In this document: positions 8,025 through 17,546 of the stretch, in pieces
How positions within the stretch are numbered: the stretch's first letter is position 1
Layout of the letters: every line of letters begins with the position of its first letter
Assembly: GCF_003425985.1 (NCBI RefSeq)
Contig: NZ_CP022985.1
Location: forward strand, 1,339,501-1,403,500
Source of the DNA: Mariniflexile sp. TRM1-10
GTDB taxonomy: Bacteria > Bacteroidota > Bacteroidia > Flavobacteriales > Flavobacteriaceae
Reading direction: 5' to 3'
DNA length: 64,000 nucleotides
Program-made: the position numbers and the translations under genes
The notes under the pieces: model-generated
Database searches by the model: none
What the model saw: the letters and a program-made list of their open reading frames with translations, nothing else
What the model was told of the DNA's origin: nothing

Positions 8025-8972
8025 ATGCAATTTGTAATTTCGCCGCTTAAACATCATTTTGGTTTGATAAAAGATACTACCAAAGCCCATTTGGCCTTAT
8101 TGGGTGCTAATGTCATATATGGCGCAAACTACATCATTGCTAAGGGCATTATGCCAAATAAAATTGGTCCTACCGCTTTTGTTTTTATTAGGCTTTCTTG
8201 CTGTGTCCTCCTTTTTTGGGCCATAAAATTTTTATTTATTAAAGAAAAGATTGAAAAAAAAGATTTATTGATACTAGCGCTTTGTGGTCTGTTTGGTGCC
8301 GCCGCTAACCAACTGTTATTTTTTCATGGCATTAATTTAACCTCACCTATTGACGCTTCAATCATTCAAACGGCGACACCCGTTTTAGTTTTAATCTTTA
8401 GTGCTCTTATTTTAAAAGAACGCATTACCCAAAATAAAGTACTAGGCATCACATTGGGAGCTATTGGCGCCATCTTTTTAATTATATATGGCAGTAAAGC
8501 GGTTGGCACGAGTTCGTTTCTAGGCAATTTATTTGTTTTATTAAATGCCTGTAGCTACGGACTCTACCTGGTTTTAGCAAAAACTTTAATGAAAAAATAC
8601 CATGCGGTTACCGTCATTAGTTGGGTGTTTTTGTTTGGGTTTATCTATGTGTTTCCGTTTGGGGTTTCAGAATTTTTGAATACCGATTTTGAAGCCTTTA
8701 CTACCAGCACCTATTTAACCATTGGCTATGTGGTTTTATTTACCACCTTTTTTGCCTACTTATTTAATATTTATGCGCTTAATCACTTGACGCCTTCTGT
8801 CACAAGTAGTTATATATATTTACAACCTGTGGTTAGTTTTCTATTAGTCAGCATATTGGCCTATGTTTTTATACAAGACCAATATGCGCAAGACATCAAT
8901 ATCGTTAAAATATTAAGTTGCATACTTGTGGCAGTCGGCGTGTATATAATAAGTAAACCACAAAAAAAATAA
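8025..8972 (+). CDS. EamA/DMT-family transporter
   Basis: A 315-residue protein with about ten hydrophobic segments arranged as two EamA repeats, typical of drug/metabolite transporters such as RhaT/YdcZ relatives. The first helix is LALLGANVIYGANYIIAKGI and the second repeat begins near FLGNLFVLLNACSYGLYLVL. I chose the ATG at 8025 because the 40 codons upstream are a translation of palindromic repeats with no hydrophobic character. The substrate is unknown; the family exports amino acids or other small metabolites. It is divergent from leuS and stands alone. Confidence 0.85.
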   Translation: MQFVISPLKHHFGLIKDTTKAHLALLGANVIYGANYIIAKGIMPNKIGPTAFVFIRLSCCVLLFWAIKFLFIKEKIEKKDLLILALCGLFGAAANQLLFFHGINLTSPIDASIIQTATPVLVLIFSALILKERITQNKVLGITLGAIGAIFLIIYGSKAVGTSSFLGNLFVLLNACSYGLYLVLAKTLMKKYHAVTVISWVFLFGFIYVFPFGVSEFLNTDFEAFTTSTYLTIGYVVLFTTFFAYLFNIYALNHLTPSVTSSYIYLQPVVSFLLVSILAYVFIQDQYAQDINIVKILSCILVAVGVYIISKPQKK

Positions 8973-9073
8973 GTTTATAATCACCATTTATAAAACAATC
9001 TTAAAACTTTAAGCGTTGTAATACTTAGTGGAATAGAATACTTTACTATTTTTACACTGTTAATCCTATAATT

Positions 9074-9951
9074 ATGAGTTCCTCTTTTGAAAAGACCAAA
9101 AACGTCGACTAATTTCCTCATACTTTTCAGTCGTGTTGAGTATTGCTCTGGTATTATTTTTATTGGGCTTGTTGGGCATGTTGGTTTTAAATGCCAAAAA
9201 AGTATCCGATCATTTTAAAGAACAAGTGGTTGTTACCATCTACTTAAAAGAAACCGCCAAAGAAGTTGAAATCAAACAACTCGAAAAAAGTTTGGCTATG
9301 GCAGATTACGTAAAGAGTATTGAATACGTATCAAAAGAACAGGCTGCCGAATTTTTAAAAGCTGAAAATGGCGAGGATTTTATGGATTTTGTAGGCTACA
9401 ACCCATTACAAAACTCGATTGATGTCCATTTAAAAGCCGATTTTGTAACCTCTGAACACCTTGAAAAAATATCGGAAGAAGCGACTTCAAAAAACTTTGT
9501 TGACGAAGTAACCTACGATAATGATTTGGTGAACCTCATGAACGAAAACGTTAAAAAAATAAGTTTCTGGGTATTGGTTATCAGTGGTATTTTCACGCTC
9601 ATTGCCGTTTTGTTAATTAACAGTTCTATACGATTGGCCGTTTATTCCAAACGATTTACCATAAAAACCATGCAAATGGTGGGTGCAACCAAACAATTTA
9701 TACGTCGCCCGTTTGTTTGGAAAAGTGTGCGATTGGGCATTATTGGTGCTGTATTAGCGCTAATAGGTATGGCCATTGTATTGTATTACATCAACAAAAC
9801 ATTCCCGGAATTAGGCTTGCTTAACACACCTATTTTAATTGTGCTGCTTTTTACAATTATATTCGCCTTAGGGGTTATAATCACTTGGGTTAGTACACAC
9901 ATCGCTACACAACGTTTCTTGAATTTAAAAACGGATGCGTTGTATTATTAG
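9074..9951 (+). CDS. ftsX: Cell division protein FtsX, frameshifted near codon 8
   Basis: FtsX is the membrane subunit of the FtsEX complex that activates peptidoglycan hydrolases at the septum. From 9133 (a GTG) the frame encodes an intact FtsX: a first membrane segment, an extracytoplasmic loop and three C-terminal membrane segments. The ATG at 9074 starts MSSSFEK, then the frame breaks at about 9095. Restoring one base gives QKRRLISSYFSVVLS leading straight into the downstream frame, exactly the usual family N-terminus. So a single-base deletion is present in this sequence. If real, translation would need the GTG at 9133, losing about 20 cytoplasmic residues. An assembly or sequencing error is just as likely. 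Confidence 0.85.
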
Positions 9952-10004
9952 TTGTTGGTTGATGGGTGATGGGTGATGGTTGTTGGGTTGTGGGCTCTGG
10001 GTTT
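9950..10004. repeat. Low-complexity TGATGGG/TTGTTGG tract
   Basis: Just after the ftsX stop there is a G/T-rich tract with short tandem words (GATGGGTGATGGGTGATGG). It is not a hairpin and has no obvious role. Confidence 0.55.
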
Positions 10005-10082
10005 GAAAATTTGATTTTCATTAACACAATAGTTTTAAATAAAACTGTTATTTTGCACTAAAATATTCTGAGAAAGATAATC

Positions 10083-10340
10083 ATGGGAGAAAAAAAACAA
10101 AAAGAAGACTCAAAACCCGTATTTGTATTCGGTAAGAAAAACTACAAATTCATGCTTATAGGTTTGGCTTTTATTGCTTTGGGCTTTATTTTAATGTCTG
10201 GTGGCGGAAGTGACGATCCCAATGTTTTTAACCCAGAAATTTTTAGTTGGAGACGCATTCGCTTAGCTCCTACGCTAGTTCTTATTGGATTTGGAATACA
10301 GATATATGCCATACTTTTAAATCCAGATAAAAAGTCCTAG
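10083..10340 (+). CDS. DUF3098 domain membrane protein
   Basis: An 85-residue protein with a charged N-terminus, two hydrophobic segments (about 24-40 and 63-78) and the segment NPEIFSWRRIRLAPTLVLIG between them. This pattern matches DUF3098, a small Bacteroidota inner-membrane protein of unknown function normally encoded between ftsX and uppP, as here. The C-terminal codons overlap the converging glycerate kinase gene by 4 bases. Confidence 0.88.
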   Translation: MGEKKQKEDSKPVFVFGKKNYKFMLIGLAFIALGFILMSGGGSDDPNVFNPEIFSWRRIRLAPTLVLIGFGIQIYAILLNPDKKS

Positions 10341-11461
10341 ACCATCGTTTTAGCGAAATTTACAGCCATCTGTTTTACATAATCATATCCATTCTGTATC
10401 GCGTCATCTAACGATTTTGCTTTCTCCATAATAGAATCGGTATAAAGAATACCAAATTTTTCAGCTTCATAATTAGATAGTGATATACTACCACATAAGG
10501 CTGCCACAGCAATATGTTGTTTTTTAGCAGATTTTATCACCCCATTAATGGTTTTACCTGAAAGGGTTTGAGAATCCAATTTACCTTCACCTGTAATGAT
10601 CCAATCAGCATCTTTAATTTTAGTATCAAAGTCCACTAAATCCTTAACCAAATCAATTCCCGATTTTAATTCGGCATTTAAAAACACAAATGTTCCCGCT
10701 CCCATACCGCCTGCTGCACCAGCACCTTTTACATTTTGAACATCTATATTAAATTGCTTTTTAAAAACAGTTGCTATATTTTTTAAACCTTCATCCAACT
10801 GTTTAATGTCATCATCCGATGCGCCTTTTTGTGATCCATAGACATACGCAGCACCATCTTTTCCATATAACGGATTTGTTACGTCGCAGGCAACCTTAAA
10901 ATCTATTGATTTTAGATGGTTAATGACATTATTAGTATTAATCTGTTTAACTTTTGACAAATTCTTCCCGATTGGTTGTAACGCTTTCGCGTGCTCATCT
11001 TCAAATTTATAGCCTAAAGCGGTTGCCATACCCATGCCACAATCGTTTGTAGCACTACCTCCAATACCTAAAATAATGGTTTTAGCCCCTTTATTGATGG
11101 CATCTAAAATCAGTTCACCAGTACCTAACGTGGTGGTATAAAAACAATTCTGCTCTTCCTTTTTCAAAAGATGCATTCCGGAAGCTTCAGCCATTTCAAT
11201 AAAAGCTGTTTCACTAGAATCCATATAAAGGTAGGACGCTTCAATTTCTCTAAAGAGCGGGTCGTTTACGCTTGCATGAATATGATTTCCTTTTAAATGG
11301 TATTCTAAAATATCAATAGTACCATCACCCCCATCGGCCAATGGCATTTTAATAATGTCGGCTTTAGGCAAAATTTCTTTAATGCCTTCTTCTACTGCAT
11401 TACAAAACTGTAATCCTGTTAGGGAACCTTTAAATTTATCGGGTGCGAGAACAATTTTCAT
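10337..11461 (-). CDS. Glycerate kinase
   Basis: A 374-residue glycerate kinase of the GarK/GlxK family, phosphorylating D-glycerate to a phosphoglycerate with ATP. Seen signatures are the N-terminus KIVLAPDKFKGSLTG, the PLADGGDGT loop, LGIGGSATNDCGMG and the C-terminal ITGEGKLDSQTLSGK. Length is normal. It is transcribed against the ftsX-DUF3098-uppP-truB series and splits it, suggesting it entered this conserved neighbourhood later. Which phosphoglycerate isomer is made cannot be decided here. Confidence 0.93.
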   Translation of the reverse strand: MKIVLAPDKFKGSLTGLQFCNAVEEGIKEILPKADIIKMPLADGGDGTIDILEYHLKGNHIHASVNDPLFREIEASYLYMDSSETAFIEMAEASGMHLLKKEEQNCFYTTTLGTGELILDAINKGAKTIILGIGGSATNDCGMGMATALGYKFEDEHAKALQPIGKNLSKVKQINTNNVINHLKSIDFKVACDVTNPLYGKDGAAYVYGSQKGASDDDIKQLDEGLKNIATVFKKQFNIDVQNVKGAGAAGGMGAGTFVFLNAELKSGIDLVKDLVDFDTKIKDADWIITGEGKLDSQTLSGKTINGVIKSAKKQHIAVAALCGSISLSNYEAEKFGILYTDSIMEKAKSLDDAIQNGYDYVKQMAVNFAKTMV

Positions 11462-11792
11462 TATTAAATAGCAAATACAATGTTAAAAGTACAATATTAG
11501 AAGTTCAGAGTTTAAAGTTTGATGTGCCGATGAAGTTTTTAATATACAATTCAACGATTACACGGTTAAACAGCTAAACAGTTAGAAGTTACTAAGTAAG
11601 TTTATCACTCTGAACTAGGTTTTGTAATGATATCGTTTTTTTATTTAATCATTTAAACACTTATATATCAGATTACATGACATCAAACTCTAGTTAAGAT
11701 ATAAACTTCTTCAACCGTTAAACTATGAATAATTGCAATAAATTCAAACAATATTTCGCAATTTCATTTAGGTATTTTAATACATTTGCCAC
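11462..11792. other. Intergenic region before uppP
   Basis: This 331-base gap is AT-rich with low-complexity words (AAACAGCTAAACAGTTAGAAG). A TAnnTTTG-type -7 box (TACATTTG, 11781-11788) lies only 4 bases before the uppP ATG, and no good -33 box is at the usual spacing, so I do not call it a promoter with confidence. No coding signal was seen. Confidence 0.5.
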
Positions 11793-12605
11793 ATGAATTA
11801 TATTGAAGCCATTATTTTAGCCATCATAGAAGGCGTTACCGAATATTTACCCATATCATCCACAGGTCATATGATTATTGCATCATCGTTCATGAAGATA
11901 GCTTCAGACGATTTTACAAAACTGTTCACCATCGTTATTCAGCTTGGTGCTATTTTATCGGTAGTCGTTTTATACTGGAAACGCTTTTTTCAAAGCTTGG
12001 ATTTTTATTACAAACTACTGGTTGCTTTTATTCCTGCTGTTATTTTAGGATTGCTTTTAAATGATGTGATTGATGAGTTATTGGAAAGCCCCGTAGTCGT
12101 TGCCATTACTTTAATTTTAGGCGGATTTATATTAATAAAAGTAGACGATTGGTTTAAAGCCAACGAAGTTTACGATGAAGCGAACCCCGAAGCCCATACT
12201 AAAATAAGTTATGCCACAGCTTTAAAAATTGGCTTTTTCCAATGTCTTGCCATGATTCCTGGAACCTCACGTAGTGGCGCCAGTATTGTTGGTGGTATGA
12301 CCCAAAAATTAAACCGAAAAACAGCTGCCGAATTTTCATTTTTTCTAGCCGTCCCCACCATGTTTGGTGCGACTGCCAAAAAATTATACGATTATTACAA
12401 AGCTGGTTTCGAGTTAAGTAGTGATCAAATTAACTATCTTATTATTGGGAATGTTTTAGCCTTTATTGTGGCATTAATTGCCATAAAGTCGTTTATAGAT
12501 TACTTAAGCAAAAAAGGCTTCAAACTATTTGGTTACTACCGCATTGTTCTTGGCATTGCGTTGTTAATCATTCATTTTTTCATCTATAAACTAACTGTTG
12601 TTTAA
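11793..12605 (+). CDS. uppP: Undecaprenyl-diphosphatase
   Basis: A 270-residue BacA/UppP integral membrane enzyme that recycles undecaprenyl diphosphate to the monophosphate carrier used for peptidoglycan and other envelope polymers. The two catalytic signatures are present: [14 protein letters not shown] (residues 13-26) and PGTSRSG (156-162). Hydrophobic segments alternate with these loops as expected. It overlaps truB by one base (TAATG), so the two are translationally coupled. Confidence 0.96.
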   Translation: MNYIEAIILAIIEGVTEYLPISSTGHMIIASSFMKIASDDFTKLFTIVIQLGAILSVVVLYWKRFFQSLDFYYKLLVAFIPAVILGLLLNDVIDELLESPVVVAITLILGGFILIKVDDWFKANEVYDEANPEAHTKISYATALKIGFFQCLAMIPGTSRSGASIVGGMTQKLNRKTAAEFSFFLAVPTMFGATAKKLYDYYKAGFELSSDQINYLIIGNVLAFIVALIAIKSFIDYLSKKGFKLFGYYRIVLGIALLIIHFFIYKLTVV

Positions 12606-13324
12606 TGCTTAATGTTGATGATTATCTTTCTGGTCAAGTACTTTTAATTGACAAACCACTGCATTGGACCTCCTTTCAAGTGGTTAATAAATTACGTTGG
12701 GAAATTAGGCAAGCTTTCAAATTAAAGAAAATAAAAGTTGGTCATGCAGGCACTTTAGACCCGCTTGCCACGGGCTTGTTGGTAATTTGTACAGGAAAAA
12801 TGACCAAAGAAATCGATTCTTTTCAAGCTCAAATAAAAGAATACACGGGCACCATTGTTTTAGGAAGTACAACCCCTTCGTTTGATTTAGAAACTGAGAT
12901 AAACGAAACTTTCCCCACCCATCATATTACCGAAGCTCTAATTAAGGAAACTACCAAGCAATTTACTGGTGAGATTCAGCAATTTCCACCAGTGTTTTCA
13001 GCCATAAAAAAAGACGGAAAACGATTATATGAATTTGCCCGAGCTGGCGAAGAAGTCGACATTAAACCAAGAACCGTAAACATTTCAGAATTTGAAATCA
13101 CCAATATGGATACTTCAACCGCACTCGGTACAGGCTCCATAGATATTGATTTTAGAGTGGTTTGTAGTAAAGGCACCTACATACGCTCCTTGGCTAACGA
13201 TTTTGGAAAAGCATTGCAATCGGGCGGACATTTATCGGCTTTAAGACGCACTAAAATTGGCAAATTCCATGTGGATGATAGTGTTTCCATTGAAACCTTT
13301 ATCAATAGGCTTTCCTTGGAATAA
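12605..13324 (+). CDS. truB: tRNA pseudouridine(55) synthase
   Basis: A 239-residue enzyme converting U55 in the T-loop of tRNAs to pseudouridine. The catalytic aspartate D52 is in GHAGTLDPLATGLL, preceded by the family start LLIDKPLHWTSF. The motif KGTYIRSLANDFG and a C-terminal arginine/glycine segment are also present. Length matches the short Bacteroidota form without a long PUA domain. It directly follows uppP. Confidence 0.96.
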   Translation: MLNVDDYLSGQVLLIDKPLHWTSFQVVNKLRWEIRQAFKLKKIKVGHAGTLDPLATGLLVICTGKMTKEIDSFQAQIKEYTGTIVLGSTTPSFDLETEINETFPTHHITEALIKETTKQFTGEIQQFPPVFSAIKKDGKRLYEFARAGEEVDIKPRTVNISEFEITNMDTSTALGTGSIDIDFRVVCSKGTYIRSLANDFGKALQSGGHLSALRRTKIGKFHVDDSVSIETFINRLSLE

Positions 13325-13336
13325 TTATTGATACAA

Positions 13337-13510
13337 TTATTTAGAGACTGTTTAAGTTTTATCCTTTGGCTCTTTTATGTGCCTTTTTTCGCCATACTTC
13401 AGCTATTTTTCGGTCCATAGCTATGCTATGAATCTCAAAATACCTTTGTCTGACAAAAAAATACCCTATAAAACATTCCAAAAACAAAATTTAAACAGTC
13501 TCTTAAATAA
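13337..13510. mobile_element. Small inverted-repeat element (MITE-like)
   Basis: Near-perfect terminal inverted repeats, TTATTTAGAGACTGTTTAAG at 13337-13356 and its complement ending at 13510 (about TTAAACAGTCTCTTAAATAA), bracket a 174-bp unit with no gene. Diverged copies of the end word GAGACTGTTTAA are seen near 1816 and 24605, so it is likely a dispersed non-autonomous element. It provides the upstream DNA of the next gene. Confidence 0.6.
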
Positions 13511-13520
13511 CACCTATAAT

Positions 13521-14069
13521 ATGAAGCCATTTTACTTCTTGTTCAGCATCATATTTTCAACCTCTTTTGCTTCATTTTCACAAATTGAAGAAGAAAAAAC
13601 CCATGGTGTTTTCTATAAAATTTCTTTAGCCACTACACTATCCATAAATAAAGAATATACTTTAGACCAAGACGATGATTCTGGACCACTAATCAATCCA
13701 AGTGCCTTATTTGTAAATAATACCGTTGGTTATCAATTTGACAAACGCACTATGGTAGGACTTAATTTTGAATACAATTACCATTCGCAACAAGGACTTC
13801 ATTTTTTCCCCACCTATTTAAATCTTCAGCACAATATTATTGTTGATGATACCAATATGTTTGTACGTGGTGGCTACGGAACACTTTTAGGCATGGGAAA
13901 ATCGTTTGAAAAAGGCAATATGTACAAACTAGGCATAGGAATACAAGGCATTCTTGAGAATAACAATTCCATACATTTTGGGCTGGATTTCACCAGAAAA
14001 CGCTTTGGTTATAGAACCCTTGAAGGTTTATCGAGTATATCAATTTTCTTAGAATTGATGTTATTTTAA
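13521..14069 (+). CDS. Outer-membrane beta-barrel family protein, unknown role
   Basis: A 182-residue protein beginning with a signal peptide (MKPFYFLFSIIFSTSFASFS). The rest alternates aromatic and polar residues in short strands (NTVGYQFDKRTMVGLNFEYN, FVRGGYGTLLG, HFGLDFTRKRFGYRTLEG) and ends in leucine/phenylalanine, as in small beta-barrel outer-membrane proteins. I start at 13521; the open frame continues upstream only through the MITE-like element. I do not recognise a specific family. Confidence 0.7.
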   Translation: MKPFYFLFSIIFSTSFASFSQIEEEKTHGVFYKISLATTLSINKEYTLDQDDDSGPLINPSALFVNNTVGYQFDKRTMVGLNFEYNYHSQQGLHFFPTYLNLQHNIIVDDTNMFVRGGYGTLLGMGKSFEKGNMYKLGIGIQGILENNNSIHFGLDFTRKRFGYRTLEGLSSISIFLELMLF

Positions 14070-14099
14070 ACTTTTTATGTTATTTTGCCGTATATAGTT

Positions 14100-14849
14100 A
14101 TGCCAATCAATATAAAACAGAACTATTTGCGCCTCACAGATCAACATAAAGCCCTACTACTAACCTTCCTGATTTCAGGAACGGTCGTTTTGTCTATTTT
14201 TAATTTAAATTTAAAAGACAAAGACGAAGTCATTTCTGAAAGCTACTACGAATTAGAACCCGAAAAAGAACTCACCGAAGAGGACAAAAAAATAATAGAG
14301 GCTTTAGATAAACTAAATAATAGTAAAGCCGAAACCAACAAAGCTTTTAACGAAGCAGATAATAACAAGCATTTTGCTCAAGCTTTCAAACAAATTGCTC
14401 CTCCAGAAGACTATGTGCCAAAATCTAGTGAAGAAAACGATGGGGAAGACGATGGATCTAACAGCCTTGGAGAAAACAAACCTTTAAAACCAGCGGTTAA
14501 TAAAGAAGAATTGTCATCATATAGTAAGGTAAACGATTTGTTAAAACAGCAACAAACCCCAGGTGTTAATACTAAAAGTACCGTTAGTTTTTCCTTAATA
14601 AACAGAAAAAAAGTATATATCCCTATTCCTGTTTATTTATGTGAAGTAGACGGAAAAATTGTTATTAATATTAAGGTTGATGCCCATGGCAGTGTTATAG
14701 ATGCCTACGTAAACAACGCTTCAAACTCTAGAAACGCATGTTTAATTGAACATGCTTTAGAGTACGCCAAAAACTCACAATTTAGTGCTGATGCTTCCAA
14801 AAACTCACAGTTAGGCTCTATTACCTTTAGTTTTATTGGCAAACATTAG
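14100..14849 (+). CDS. TonB-like energy transducer protein
   Basis: A 249-residue protein with a cytoplasmic N-terminus, one membrane segment (about residues 22-39, LLLTFLISGTVVLSIFNLN), a long acidic, charged periplasmic spacer and a C-terminal globular part (VYLCEVDGKIVINIKVDAHG...NSQLGSITFSFIGKH). This order and the ending resemble TonB/TolA-type C-terminal domains, but the proline-rich linker is weak. I place the start at the ATG 14100 rather than a TTG five codons earlier. It overlaps the converging thioredoxin-like gene by 17 bases. The partner receptor is not identifiable. Confidence 0.65.
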   Translation: MPINIKQNYLRLTDQHKALLLTFLISGTVVLSIFNLNLKDKDEVISESYYELEPEKELTEEDKKIIEALDKLNNSKAETNKAFNEADNNKHFAQAFKQIAPPEDYVPKSSEENDGEDDGSNSLGENKPLKPAVNKEELSSYSKVNDLLKQQQTPGVNTKSTVSFSLINRKKVYIPIPVYLCEVDGKIVINIKVDAHGSVIDAYVNNASNSRNACLIEHALEYAKNSQFSADASKNSQLGSITFSFIGKH

Positions 14850-15450
14850 GTCGTAATTCGCAAAGCATATTGGTCACATCGTCAATAACATTTTGTCCTT
14901 TATCATTATTGTACCAATGCTGCAAATCCTCTTTAAATTCTGGTGTTAAAATCCCGTATTTAGCTATGTAACGGCTTACAAGACTTGTTGCTTCGCTTGG
15001 CCTGGGTCCATAACTATTTAAAACGTCGCCTGTTTTAGTATCAATCATAATTAATTTAGGTATCGAGCGGCTTTTATTGGTTAAAAACAAATCCATAAGT
15101 TCAGGGTTTTCATCGCGAAGCACAATTTTCAAATTAATAAGATTATTTAATTCTGTCATTTTATTCAATACCGGAAGTACATGAGCGCCATCACCACACC
15201 AACTTTCAACAATAACCAACCAAGTAATAGGTTGCTCAAATCCACTGATTTTTTGTTGTGCCACCTTCGGAATTTTTAAAGTTTTATCCCAACGGTTCAT
15301 GCGCTTATCGTTTAGCTTTGTATAGTGCGCCAAAACCCGTGTTTTATCCTTTCCTGTTGTTGTTTTTTGTTCCACTAATTGTTTCACCAACTCTCTATAA
15401 GCTTGATAACTTATGCCACGATTTATACTTTGAGCTATAATGGATTTCAT
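14833..15450 (-). CDS. Thioredoxin-like protein lacking the second cysteine
   Basis: A 205-residue protein with a thioredoxin-like fold: a strand WLVIVESWCGDGAHVLP at the active-site position, then RSIPKLIMIDTKTGDVL, where the cis-proline lies in SIPKL. The active site reads WCGDGAH in place of WCxxC, so the usual disulfide exchange is not possible. This matches the thioredoxin_9 group common in Bacteroidota, whose role is not known to me. There is no signal peptide. It converges on the TonB-like gene. Confidence 0.78.
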   Translation of the reverse strand: MKSIIAQSINRGISYQAYRELVKQLVEQKTTTGKDKTRVLAHYTKLNDKRMNRWDKTLKIPKVAQQKISGFEQPITWLVIVESWCGDGAHVLPVLNKMTELNNLINLKIVLRDENPELMDLFLTNKSRSIPKLIMIDTKTGDVLNSYGPRPSEATSLVSRYIAKYGILTPEFKEDLQHWYNNDKGQNVIDDVTNMLCELRPNVCQ

Positions 15451-15542
15451 GTTGATTATTTTTGAACACTACAAAATTAGCGTCTTGTTATTTTAAATCA
15501 GATGATAATTGTCATACTTTTACTTTAATATTTACAAAAACC

Positions 15543-16112
15543 ATGATGACTGAAAAACACAGATGCGGTTGGTGTGTTGGCGATGCTTTATATGAAGCGT
15601 ACCATGACCAGGAATGGGGTGTTCCCGTATATGATGATGCCACCATTTTTGAATTTTTAATTTTAGAAACCTTTCAAGCAGGCTTGAGTTGGATAACCAT
15701 TTTGCGTAAGCGTGAAAATTTTAGAGCTGCTTTTGATAATTTTGATTACAAAAAAATAGCAACTTATAATCAAAGTAAAATTGATGAACTCCTACAAGAT
15801 GCTGGCATTATACGAAACAAGCTAAAGGTTAATGCCACCGTTACCAATGCCCAATTATTTATGAAAATTCAAGAAGAATTTGGAAGTTTCAGCAAATACA
15901 TTTGGGATTTTGTAAATGGTAAACCGATAAAAAACAAGCTGAAAAATTATAAAGAAGCGCCACCTACCACTGCCATTAGCGATGCCTTAAGCAAAGACTT
16001 AAAAAAACGAGGTTTTAAGTTTGTAGGCAGTACCGTTATGTATGCGCACATGCAGGCAACTGGTATGGTGAACGACCATGAGGTTGGGTGTTTTAGGTAT
16101 AGAGAGGTTTAA
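15543..16112 (+). CDS. tag: DNA-3-methyladenine glycosylase I
   Basis: A base-excision repair glycosylase removing 3-methyladenine from alkylated DNA. The zinc ligands of the Tag family are visible: a cysteine in RCGWC near the N-terminus, the histidine in YHDQEWG and H/C in NDHEVGC near the C-terminus. The catalytic region YHDQEWGVPVYDD and the motif ETFQAGLSWITIL are intact. I chose the ATG at 15543 because the upstream frame is non-conserved in character. The protein is 189 residues, normal for the family. It is divergent from the thioredoxin-like gene. Confidence 0.95.
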   Translation: MMTEKHRCGWCVGDALYEAYHDQEWGVPVYDDATIFEFLILETFQAGLSWITILRKRENFRAAFDNFDYKKIATYNQSKIDELLQDAGIIRNKLKVNATVTNAQLFMKIQEEFGSFSKYIWDFVNGKPIKNKLKNYKEAPPTTAISDALSKDLKKRGFKFVGSTVMYAHMQATGMVNDHEVGCFRYREV

Positions 16113-16133
16113 TAAGCCTTTTTAGGCAGTGGC

Positions 16134-17438
16134 TTAGTTAAGATTTTTCTTTATCCAATCCAGTATAGAATGACGTGTTTCAAGACTAATCCAATGTTCA
16201 TTTACAGGTGTAATTAATGCTTCTTTTTTGCTTTTCAAAATGTTGTAAACAATATAGCTTGTTGTAGGTGGACACACGTTATCATTATAGCCCCAAGTCA
16301 TAAAAACGGGAACTTTGATCAATTTAGCAAAATTAACCACATCGTAATATTCTAATGTTTTTAGTTTTTCAGGGGTGTCCATTCCCGAATAATTTTTAAA
16401 TAAATGTGGATAGCCGCCTGCTCTGTTTGCTTTATAGCCTGCCATATCACTTAATGCGGGATGATTGGCAGCACATGCTGTAATTCTAGAATCTAACCCC
16501 GCAGTCATTAATGCCAACGCACCACCTTGACTTCCACCTTGTGCTATTAAATTTTTTTCATCCCATTCAGGCAAAGAAGTTAAATAATCTAATGCCCTTA
16601 CACATGCTAGATACACTTTCTTCATATAATAAGAGTCTCTATCATCCAATCCATTAACTAAATAACTGTTATCACCCCTACCAAATGCCCTACTTACTTC
16701 CTGATATGTTTCAGCATCTAAATCTGGCCGTATGCCATGTATTTCCATATCAAAACGAATACAGCCATTCTCTGCATAAAAAATATCTTTTGAAGGATTC
16801 ATTGGTTTAATACCCGCGCCTGGGGGAGAAAAAACTACTGGATATTTACCTTGCTTTTTTGGTAATGTTAAGTATCCATACACATATTGTCCTTTTTCAT
16901 ATACCTGCAGTTTAACAAGATAGCAATCTACTTTGTCACTTGAATACTCTGGGACAAATTTTCTTTCTATCTTCATAGGGCATTTTGCAGCTTCTTCTTT
17001 GGCTTTATTCCAAAAATTAACAAAATCATCAGGAAATCTTGTATAAGGCTCTAACTTTTCAGGTTCAAAACCTACTTTGATGTGGTGTTTATATGCTACA
17101 CCATGAAGTTCTATTGTAAGATTACAATCTCTAAAACCAGGCTGAGACATCGTGCCTATGGGAATAACTGCTTTTCCGTTTTTTATGGTTAACGTTCCTT
17201 CAGTATCAACTGGCATCATTTCAGGACCAATACTATAACTGACATCTACATTGTCTTGTAAAACACCATATTCGTAAACTGATACCGTTACCTTGGCTTC
17301 TTCATTAAGCTTATACAACCAATCTGTATTGCTAGGAGTCGTTACCCATAATACATTACTTTGATGTTGATAATTTTGCGCACCTAATTGGTGTATAGAT
17401 AATAATAAGAAAAGTTGAAAAATTATTTTTTTAATCAT
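16134..17438 (-). CDS. Secreted CE7-type acetyl (xylan) esterase
   Basis: A 434-residue protein with a signal peptide (about residues 1-20), an N-terminal beta domain (about 25-125) and a CE7/AXE1 alpha/beta hydrolase domain. The catalytic triad can be placed: S303 in GGSQGG, D386 in GYNDNVCPP and H415 in NEHW. The oxyanion-region tyrosine is in VYGYLTLP. CE7 enzymes remove acetyl groups from plant polysaccharide fragments or small acetyl esters. It fits the pectin-degrading genes at 34399-41437 but is not linked to them. The 25-bp repeat at 17547-17571 lies just upstream. Confidence 0.9.
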   Translation of the reverse strand: MIKKIIFQLFLLLSIHQLGAQNYQHQSNVLWVTTPSNTDWLYKLNEEAKVTVSVYEYGVLQDNVDVSYSIGPEMMPVDTEGTLTIKNGKAVIPIGTMSQPGFRDCNLTIELHGVAYKHHIKVGFEPEKLEPYTRFPDDFVNFWNKAKEEAAKCPMKIERKFVPEYSSDKVDCYLVKLQVYEKGQYVYGYLTLPKKQGKYPVVFSPPGAGIKPMNPSKDIFYAENGCIRFDMEIHGIRPDLDAETYQEVSRAFGRGDNSYLVNGLDDRDSYYMKKVYLACVRALDYLTSLPEWDEKNLIAQGGSQGGALALMTAGLDSRITACAANHPALSDMAGYKANRAGGYPHLFKNYSGMDTPEKLKTLEYYDVVNFAKLIKVPVFMTWGYNDNVCPPTTSYIVYNILKSKKEALITPVNEHWISLETRHSILDWIKKNLN

Positions 17439-17546
17439 TTTTGGAATCTAAAAGTTTGAATCTCACAAACTATTTTTTATATTATTCAGGAATGTCATTT
17501 TATAGCAACAAAAATAGCTGATTTTTTGTTGACGAAACCAAAAAAC

